A stretch of DNA of 64,000 nucleotides from Leptolyngbya sp. SIOISBB (GTDB taxonomy: Bacteria > Cyanobacteriota > Cyanobacteriia > Phormidesmidales > Phormidesmidaceae): assembly GCA_010671905.1 (NCBI GenBank), contig JAAHII010000001.1:2914001-2978000 (forward strand), read 5' to 3'. The notes beneath the pieces were generated by a model that did not search any database, was not told the origin of the DNA, and saw only the letters and a program-made list of their open reading frames with translations. The translations under genes and the position numbers were made by a program. This document shows positions 57,905-64,000 of the stretch, one piece after another. Every line of letters starts with the position of its first letter. Position 1 is the stretch's first letter.

Positions 57905-59467
57905 GTGGGTTTCCTCGCCACTTCGCATCTGTGGGAATTGTACGAAGCGTCTCTAGCGTCGACGAAAGCCAGCAGGGCCCGAAATCGTCTTGCTGCCCTC
58001 AGTCGGCAATCAGGAGTCGCGGTGGCAGGGGCGATCGCGCTTATTCTCATCAGCCCCACGATCGAAGCCAAAATCTTTCCGCCCGCTGGCGTCGCCTATG
58101 TGGCCCCACCACCAGGCTACAACCTCAATATTCGCAGCGGCCCAGGCACTCATTATCCCGCCATCAACACTCTGGGCCGAGGCACTCCCATCAGCGTCAC
58201 TGGCCATTATGAACATGGCTGGGCACAACTGGCTGATCGCAGTTGGGTAGCTGGCAACCTGATTAATTCTCGTCACCCTGTCAGTGGGGGCAGCGGCCAC
58301 CATCCAGGAGTACCCTCCCTGGCTTATATTGCTGGCAACAATAACGTCAATATTCGCAGCGGCCCAGGGATTCAGTATCCCGTGGTGATTACCCTCCCCC
58401 CTGGTGCCGAGATCAGAATTACCGGCTTCTACGAACATGGTTGGGCGCAGTTAGAAGACCTCAGTTGGGTAGCCAGCAACTTAATTCAAGTAGGTGTGCC
58501 TATTAACCCTGGGCCAATCCCTGATGCCACTTTGCGAGTTGGCAGTCGGGGGCCGCAGGTGATCGAGGTGGAAATTCGTTTGCAAGAGTTGCGCTATGTC
58601 ACCAACGATTTTATCCCTGACGATTATTACGGCACTGACACAGAGCAAGCCGTCAAAAACTTCCAGTTTTGGAATAACTTGCCCGTTGATGGAGCTGTCG
58701 GTGCTCAAACCCGTGAACGGTTGTTCAGTGCCAATGCCATCCCTAATCCTTATGAACCACCTCCCGACTTTCAAGAACTGCGACTTGGCATGCGCAGCCC
58801 TGATGTCCGTAGATTAGAAGCGCGACTTCAAGATCTGGATTATTTTCGGGGTTTGATTCCGGACGAGCTGTTTGATCAAGATACTGAAGACGCTGTGCGC
58901 AACTTTCAGCAGCGTAACGGACTACCAGTCAATGGAGTAGCTACAGTCACAACTCAGGAACTGCTCTTTAGCGACAATGCGATTCGCAATGAAGAGCCCA
59001 TTGATCCACCGGCAGAACGTCCCACCTTACGTTTAGGCGATCGCGACCCCGCCGTCCGGGAGTTGGAAATTCGCTTGCAAGACCTAGATTACTTGCGAGG
59101 TGTCGTCGCAGATAGCTTGTTCGGACCCGAAACCGAAACAGCCGTCAGGAACTTTCAAGAACGCAACAACTTGCCTATCAACGGAGTTGCCGATCCTGTC
59201 ACTCAAGAGGTGCTTTACAGCTCCAATGCCATTCCCAATGAAGAGGGTGGCACAGATCCACCTAATCCAGATCCAGGGGAGAATCAAGCTACCGTGAGAA
59301 CGAATGATGGCTCAGATGCGATCGCTTTCACTGGGCCTGGTATTGAAAACGACCTGGCGGCCTTTATTCCCAATGGCACCATCGTCACGCTGACAGGCAC
59401 CATCGAGAACAACTGGTATGAGCTCGAAGACGGCAATTGGTTAGAAGGTTCTTTTCTAGTCTTCTAA
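57905..59467 (+). CDS. SH3 and peptidoglycan-binding repeat protein
   Basis: 520 residues, exported. A hydrophobic segment near residues 38-52 is an uncleaved or late signal. Then come two bacterial SH3 domains (NLNIRSGPGTHYPAIN and NVNIRSGPGIQYPVV), three peptidoglycan-binding modules (repeats of LQDLDYxRGxxxDxLFxxxT then AVRNFQxRNxLPxNGV) and a third SH3-like domain at the end. No catalytic domain. It probably anchors in the cell wall. GTG start; the N-terminus is uncertain. Confidence 0.85.
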   Translation: MGFLATSHLWELYEASLASTKASRARNRLAALSRQSGVAVAGAIALILISPTIEAKIFPPAGVAYVAPPPGYNLNIRSGPGTHYPAINTLGRGTPISVTGHYEHGWAQLADRSWVAGNLINSRHPVSGGSGHHPGVPSLAYIAGNNNVNIRSGPGIQYPVVITLPPGAEIRITGFYEHGWAQLEDLSWVASNLIQVGVPINPGPIPDATLRVGSRGPQVIEVEIRLQELRYVTNDFIPDDYYGTDTEQAVKNFQFWNNLPVDGAVGAQTRERLFSANAIPNPYEPPPDFQELRLGMRSPDVRRLEARLQDLDYFRGLIPDELFDQDTEDAVRNFQQRNGLPVNGVATVTTQELLFSDNAIRNEEPIDPPAERPTLRLGDRDPAVRELEIRLQDLDYLRGVVADSLFGPETETAVRNFQERNNLPINGVADPVTQEVLYSSNAIPNEEGGTDPPNPDPGENQATVRTNDGSDAIAFTGPGIENDLAAFIPNGTIVTLTGTIENNWYELEDGNWLEGSFLVF

Positions 59468-59659
59468 GTTCAGACCGCAGTTCTTTCCTACTGTCACTGC
59501 TCCCTAAAACTGTAGTCGCTGTGATGCTGGAATTTACTCAGTTTTATTCGCTCACTTTCCTGACATCAGTTGACCCAAGCGAGAGAAATCCTAGACGCCT
59601 CAAAAACATATCGGAATTCGTTAATGTGGTCAGAGAACGACGCAGTGGAACACAGGTCA

Positions 59660-60541
59660 ATGAATAAGCTGGCAGCATTACAGGCACTTTTTGCCGACAT
59701 GGATCGAGCCTTGATCGCCTATTCAGGAGGCATTGACAGCACTCTAGTGGCGAAAGTTGCCTTTGATGTGCTGGGCGATCGCGCCCTGGCGGTCACCGCC
59801 GACTCGCCATCACTGATGCCGGAAGATTTAGAAGACGCCAAAGTCCAAGCAGCCGAAATTGGCATTGCCCATGAAATCGTGAAGACCCACGAAATGGACA
59901 ACCCCAATTACACCAGCAATCCCGCTAACCGCTGCTACTTTTGCAAAAGTGAGCTGCATGACACTCTCAAACCGCTGGCGCTAGAGCGGGGATATCCCTA
60001 TGTCGTGGACGGGGTAAACGCCGACGACCTGAACGACTATCGGCCTGGCATTCAAGCTGCTAAGGAACGGGGCGCGCGATCGCCACTGGCTGAAGTTAGC
60101 ATCACCAAACTAGAAGTCCGAGAAATTTCGCGCTCACTAGGTCTCCCCTGGTGGGACAAGCCATCTCAACCTTGCCTGAGTTCCCGCTTTCCCTATGGTG
60201 AATTAATCACTGCCGAAAAACTCCAGCGGGTGGCCCGTGGCGAACGCTATTTACGCCAGTTGGGATTACGCAATCTGCGAGTGCGATCAGCAGGCGATGT
60301 TGCTCGCATTGAATTACCGCCTAACGACCTACAGGCTTTTGTGGCATCTACTGACCTTCCGGCACTAGTCGCCGCCTTTCAAGACTATGGGTTTATCTAT
60401 GTCACCTTAGATCTGGAAGGCTATCGCAGCGGTAAGCTCAATCAGGAATTACCGATGCAAAAAAAAACTCATTGGATCTGCGTAAAGGCCCTTGCCAAGT
60501 TGAGCATTCTGCAAACATTCATCAGTGTTGTCACCAATTAG
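59660..60541 (+). CDS. larE: ATP-dependent sacrificial sulfur transferase LarE
   Basis: PP-loop enzyme that donates sulfur from its own cysteine to make the nickel pincer cofactor of lactate racemase and relatives. The PP-loop is YSGGIDSTLVAKVA. NRCYFCKSELH and PSQPCLSSRFPYG hold the candidate sulfur cysteines. Length from ATG 59660 is 293; the frame is open upstream to 59570. larB, larC and larA are not adjacent, so the true substrate may differ. Confidence 0.9.
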   Translation: MNKLAALQALFADMDRALIAYSGGIDSTLVAKVAFDVLGDRALAVTADSPSLMPEDLEDAKVQAAEIGIAHEIVKTHEMDNPNYTSNPANRCYFCKSELHDTLKPLALERGYPYVVDGVNADDLNDYRPGIQAAKERGARSPLAEVSITKLEVREISRSLGLPWWDKPSQPCLSSRFPYGELITAEKLQRVARGERYLRQLGLRNLRVRSAGDVARIELPPNDLQAFVASTDLPALVAAFQDYGFIYVTLDLEGYRSGKLNQELPMQKKTHWICVKALAKLSILQTFISVVTN

Positions 60542-60627
60542 CCCACATTTAGATTTTCTAGATCTCTAGCAGTTACTGAGTCTATGACTGCCAGTCAATT
60601 TGGCCGTAAGCAGTGCGACAACCTTGA

Positions 60628-61416
60628 CTAAGGCTCCATCATCGCCTTGAGCACAGCAGTGGGATCAACCCAACTGCCTTGGTATTTCATACCCCAGTGT
60701 AAGTGCGGGCCGGTAGTGCGCCCGGTCATCCCGACTCGGCCAATGCGTTGACCACTAGTCACCAAGTCGCCCTGACGAATTTGAATGCCACCGTCATGGT
60801 CAACTAGCCAGCGATCGCCATCTTTCTCAATCACAACATAGCCCTGCATATGGCAATAGATGTGCAACCAACCGTGAGACTCAATGACGACACCAGTGCC
60901 ACAAGCCGTATCATCTGAGACTTCGACGATAGTCCCTTCCCACCAAGCACGAATATAGCTGCCCATGGGTGCCGCAATGTCCAATCCGTAATGAAAGCGA
61001 CGCCCGCCAAAGGGGTGGTTGCGATAGCCAAAAGGCGAAGTATACGCAACAAAGTTCTCGACGGGAAAAGAAGCCGATTGCCAAGGTGTTTTTGCCACTG
61101 GGGCAGTCTCATCAGCGACTGCATACGTCGCATCTTGAGCATCAGCCCGAAATATGGGATTACTCACGGCAGACACCCAAATGACTCCAGCCAAGGCAGT
61201 GAAACTGAAGGCAGCTGCCGCCAGCGATCGCCACCGCGTTGGAGATTCCCCTTCATCCGGGCACGGTTGTGCATTCTCCTCAGTCAAGGCATCGGATAAA
61301 TACCGACTTTCTACATCACTCGTCGATAACAGCCTGTTCTCAATGTAGTGACGAGAATAGCTCTGCTGACGGAAAACCGAGTACACAGATGAGTCAGATG
61401 AATCGTTGAACGCCAT
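60628..61416 (-). CDS. M23 family peptidoglycan peptidase
   Basis: Zinc endopeptidase of the LytM type. A cytoplasmic start of about 60 residues is followed by an anchor (SLAAAAFSFTALAGVIWVSAVS) and a periplasmic catalytic domain: RRFHYGLDIAAPMG (His, Asp), IYCHMQGY and TTGPHLHWGM (HxH). All ligands are present, so it is probably active. About 262 residues. Confidence 0.9.
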   Translation of the reverse strand: MAFNDSSDSSVYSVFRQQSYSRHYIENRLLSTSDVESRYLSDALTEENAQPCPDEGESPTRWRSLAAAAFSFTALAGVIWVSAVSNPIFRADAQDATYAVADETAPVAKTPWQSASFPVENFVAYTSPFGYRNHPFGGRRFHYGLDIAAPMGSYIRAWWEGTIVEVSDDTACGTGVVIESHGWLHIYCHMQGYVVIEKDGDRWLVDHDGGIQIRQGDLVTSGQRIGRVGMTGRTTGPHLHWGMKYQGSWVDPTAVLKAMMEP

Positions 61417-61551
61417 ACGAACCAATTCACTTGAACTAATTCAACCACTCAAATATACGGCATTTAGTACAAATGATCTACACGCAGGTCGCCTTTTCTG
61501 CATTGCTTGGCTGTAGATCCCACACGTTACATCAGTAGGTAAGTCTATGGT

Positions 61552-61641
61552 GTGAAACTCACCTGGATCAAACACTATCTGCCCATTGTTGCTTTTGAGG
61601 CTGTATACGGGGCTTTAGCTCTGGTCTATGGCGGTTTGTGA
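61552..61641 (+). CDS. candidate 29-residue hydrophobic protein
   Basis: A GTG-started frame of 29 codons reads KLTWIKHYLPIVAFEAVYG then ALALVYGGL, one short membrane helix with a charged start. AGGTAAG lies about ten bases upstream. Size and shape resemble the small subunits of photosynthetic or NDH-1 complexes, but I cannot assign it. It may be chance. Confidence 0.25.
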   Translation: MKLTWIKHYLPIVAFEAVYGALALVYGGL

Positions 61642-61702
61642 TCAATGATATCCAGGGTGATCGCGGTGCAAGCGCCGACTTGAGTCTCATTCTTTTCTCA
61701 AG

Positions 61703-62119
61703 TCACTCTATAGACTCCTTATAAACTTGCGCCATTTTGGCCTGATGTTCTTGTTCACGATGTTCCATTGCCATTTCCGCCTCTAGTTCCTTGCCCAAAA
61801 AATAGTTAAGAAAGGTACGCACGACAGCAATAATCGCGAGTCGGATTAAGTCCTCGACTGCTGGAGCGACCGTTGTCGCTAGCACATCGGCCCCGAGCTG
61901 GAATTCCAAGGCAATGGCTAGCCAGGTTCCAAACTTGAGGCGGACTTGGTTGAAGGGTAACTCTTCTCCTCGGCGCTGATGTCGCCGTGCTTGGATGACA
62001 AGTTGTCCCGTCTTCAGCAACCCTAGGATCACACAAAAAACGGAGATCGATTCCAGCAGTAGTTGGACCCACCTAACAAACCAATCCAGTGCATGTTCCC
62101 AAATGCTCATTAATGCCAT
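61703..62119 (-). CDS. DUF1622 family membrane protein
   Basis: 138 residues with three hydrophobic segments (LLLESISVFCVILGLLKTG, LAIALEFQLGADVLATTV, LIRLAIIAVVRTFLNYFL). The order and the LEFQLGADVL motif match DUF1622, widespread and uncharacterised. A charged tail rich in Glu, His and Gln follows. It is divergent from the YihY-type gene. Confidence 0.88.
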   Translation of the reverse strand: MALMSIWEHALDWFVRWVQLLLESISVFCVILGLLKTGQLVIQARRHQRRGEELPFNQVRLKFGTWLAIALEFQLGADVLATTVAPAVEDLIRLAIIAVVRTFLNYFLGKELEAEMAMEHREQEHQAKMAQVYKESIE

Positions 62120-62271
62120 TGATGAGTACTCCGTTGTGAGGGTAATCGCGGAGCGATTTGTGTCGATTTTATTGTTTAAGGTTCAGGGTACTTGGTCAAT
62201 CTGGCTGACGATGGGTCAGCAAAGCCGATAGTCTTTGAGTGACTTGCCATCATTTATTTCATCTCTGGCTC

Positions 62272-63210
62272 ATGATTCAGTTTGTCCGCGATCGCCTTTT
62301 GCCTAGTAAACCGGCTCAACTGTTGATTCAAACTGGTCTCAAATGGCAGCGCGATCGCTGTGCCGCCTGGGGAGCGGCTTTGTCTTACTACGCGCTCTTT
62401 TCTCTGTTTCCGATCTTGCTGGTCGCCTTGAGTGTATTAAGCCAAGTACTAGGCTCAGATACTGAGCTCATGCAACAGCTCAACACAATTGAACTCAGCT
62501 GGTTGCCACCTGCTGCTCGCGAAATTGTAGAAAATACAGTGATCTCGCTCAATCGCTCTAGTACAGGAGCCGGGATCATCGGCTTTGCGCTCCTGCTGTA
62601 CTCCGCTAGTACTGTGTTTGGGGTCCTAAACCAAGCCGTTGATGCTATCTGGAACGCTGATTTTGCGAGGACGACTGCCATACCCCTACGACAAACAGTG
62701 ACCACGTATGTAGTGAATCGGGCGATCGCATTTCTTTTGGTCTTCAGTACCTGTTTATTATTACTAGCGTCTCTGCTATCCCAAATTTGGGTTGAAAGCG
62801 TGGTGCGATTTGTCGATAGCTTCCAATGGCGATTGCCTTGGCTCGATATTAATCAGATTCCCCTGGCTGATGGTCTTGATTATGGTCTGTCAATGGCAAC
62901 AATTGCTTGCTCTACGCTATTTTTGCTGAAAATATTGCCTTCCGCCAGGATTGCTTGGCGTGATATTTGGCCCGGGGCACTCCTCACAGCTGGGTTGTTC
63001 TTTTTGTTGCAGTGGCTGGTCACTAATAGCATTGTGAGCATGGGCACTCGCTATGCCTCTTATGGCGTCATCGGTGGTGTCATGATTTTGTTGCTGTGGA
63101 TTTATTTCACCTGTCAAATCTTCTTTTTAGGATGCGAATTTTCCTATGTTTACTCTTATTTATTTGGCACTCGTCGCCATTCTTTAGGTAGACATTCCCA
63201 ATATGAATGA
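62272..63210 (+). CDS. YihY/BrkB-family inner membrane protein
   Basis: About 312 residues from ATG 62272, six hydrophobic segments. The N-terminal RCAAWGAALSYYALFSLFPILL, then LYSASTVFGVLNQAVDAIW, WPGALLTAGLFFLLQW and SYGVIGGVMILLLWIYF are diagnostic. Often misannotated as ribonuclease BN. Function is unknown; transport or envelope roles have been proposed. Confidence 0.9.
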   Translation: MIQFVRDRLLPSKPAQLLIQTGLKWQRDRCAAWGAALSYYALFSLFPILLVALSVLSQVLGSDTELMQQLNTIELSWLPPAAREIVENTVISLNRSSTGAGIIGFALLLYSASTVFGVLNQAVDAIWNADFARTTAIPLRQTVTTYVVNRAIAFLLVFSTCLLLLASLLSQIWVESVVRFVDSFQWRLPWLDINQIPLADGLDYGLSMATIACSTLFLLKILPSARIAWRDIWPGALLTAGLFFLLQWLVTNSIVSMGTRYASYGVIGGVMILLLWIYFTCQIFFLGCEFSYVYSYLFGTRRHSLGRHSQYE

Positions 63211-63765
63211 AACTCTACTTAATACTGTGAAAAGCTCCAACAGATTCAGGCAGTAGGCGATCTATCTCACCCCATAGCCTAGGCTTAAAGCATCGAGTAA
63301 TTCATTCTTTGTATCAATAGATTGCTAGAAAGATGATGTGCTAACGACCCTCAGGGTTATCATTCTTACTCGAAATGGCTGTTAGCCCCTTTTATCAAGA
63401 CTATCTTAAGGCGTTCATTTATCAAAAATTTCTGTCATTTTAAGTGGAGACCACCTGCCTCTGCTGCCGCACCGAGAACTAGCGCATGATTATTGGCCTC
63501 GTCTCACTGAATGCCATGTGCTGGCAGACAGGCCATTATTGGCCAAAACTGAGGATGCTCATTCTCCTCTCATGGGTACTCTGAAATGCAAAGAACAGAT
63601 TGGTCGTACACAACGCCCTTGAGAAATTCACCCGTGATGTCAGGTTTCTAACGGTATGGGGCACAATAAGCCCGTCCCAGAAGGTGTATCGACAAAAACC
63701 TGGCATGTTCTGGTTTCATCTGTTCCCACAATAATATTGACGACGCAAACGGAGCGTTAGAATCC
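63211..63765. other. 555-bp gap, no gene seen
   Basis: No coding frame or structured element recognised. GGAG near 63751 is the likely ribosome site of the next gene. Confidence 0.4.
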
Positions 63766-64000
63766 ATGAGCATTGAAAAAATTGTTGAACAAGCATTACA
63801 AGACGGTTATTTGACCCCCGCCATGGAGGCAGAAGTCGGGCGGATTTGCGACACAGCATCAGAATTGTCTATCGAAGAATATATGGCCCTTGACCGCCTG
63901 ATGGGGGCTCTGTTGACAGGGGAGGTTGTGGCGGTTCCCCGTAAGCAGTTTATTAATGTGATGGAAGAGTTAGTATTGACAGAGGCCATTGCCCGAGTCG
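63766..64000 (+). CDS. ComFB-like protein, 3' end cut by window
   Basis: 78 codons are present: ATG, then IEKIVEQALQDGYLTPAMEA, RLMGALLTGEVVAVPRK and FINVMEELVLTEAIARV. The NVMEELVL block matches the ComFB family, which includes cyclic-dinucleotide-binding proteins in cyanobacteria. The rest of the protein lies outside the window. Whether this copy binds a nucleotide cannot be judged from the part seen. Confidence 0.65.
   Translation, partial: MSIEKIVEQALQDGYLTPAMEAEVGRICDTASELSIEEYMALDRLMGALLTGEVVAVPRKQFINVMEELVLTEAIARV

Overview
The window looks like a chromosomal segment of a filamentous-type or otherwise large-genome cyanobacterium. It carries psaC (photosystem I), a CpcT/CpeT phycobilin lyase, cyanobacterial-type rpsA, LapA-like, DUF1802 and DUF2301-like genes, two PEP-CTERM proteins, and very many copies of the HIP1 octamer GCGATCGC, in genes and between them. 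I see no rRNA, tRNA or CRISPR array. The exact genus cannot be read from the sequence; a Leptolyngbya-like lineage is only an impression.

Layout. 1-4250: formamidase (5' end cut off), a GT2 glycosyltransferase, aat, then an AT-rich island with a decayed reading frame, a perfect 22-bp inverted repeat and a sulfotransferase-like gene. 4379-9950 (minus): an ABC-2 exporter pair, a kinase-like gene with a frameshift, an IS110-family element with a broken transposase, and rnc. 10440-17780: DUF2301-like membrane protein, dprA, a PlsC-like acyltransferase, DUF1802, a HAD phosphatase, a split membrane protein and rpsA. 18500-22610 (plus): two ABC-2 permeases with no ATPase beside them, an F420-type NADP oxidoreductase, CpcT/CpeT and tlyA. 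22659-26480 (minus): tkt, fabF and acpP. 27341: psaC. 28086-30012: a small membrane protein, a cupin and pyrD. 30719-37692: a multi-GAF kinase-like protein, a PEP-CTERM/DUF4114 protein, a PBP4-type carboxypeptidase and glyQ. 38008-49125 (nearly all minus): a tandem ArsA ATPase, a broken amidase, ybaK (plus), a PhyH-like oxygenase, then coaE, hemD, an HNH gene, argB, aroK and a LapA-like gene, and a membrane protein. 49330-64000: an IS4-type remnant, a repeat-containing surface-type protein, miaB, a second PEP-CTERM protein, a solute-binding-like protein, an M41-like metalloprotease, VanY and M23 peptidases, an SH3/peptidoglycan-binding protein, larE, DUF1622, a YihY protein and the start of a ComFB-like gene.

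The genes are mostly housekeeping: fatty acid synthesis with a Calvin-cycle/pentose enzyme, translation, amino acid, CoA and haem synthesis, and cell-wall turnover. The cell-wall set (PBP4, VanY, M23, SH3/PG-binding) is spread over the right half.

The most striking general feature is a series of one-base lesions. At least seven conserved genes are interrupted by a single-base indel, most in short homopolymers, and three reading frames carry an in-frame stop. Either the assembly has homopolymer errors or the genome is accumulating pseudogenes. Other noteworthy points are a pair of 128-bp MITE-like elements of equal length, a second palindromic repeat family, and an IS110 element whose non-coding end could encode a bridge RNA. 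I did not find a convincing new multi-gene system.
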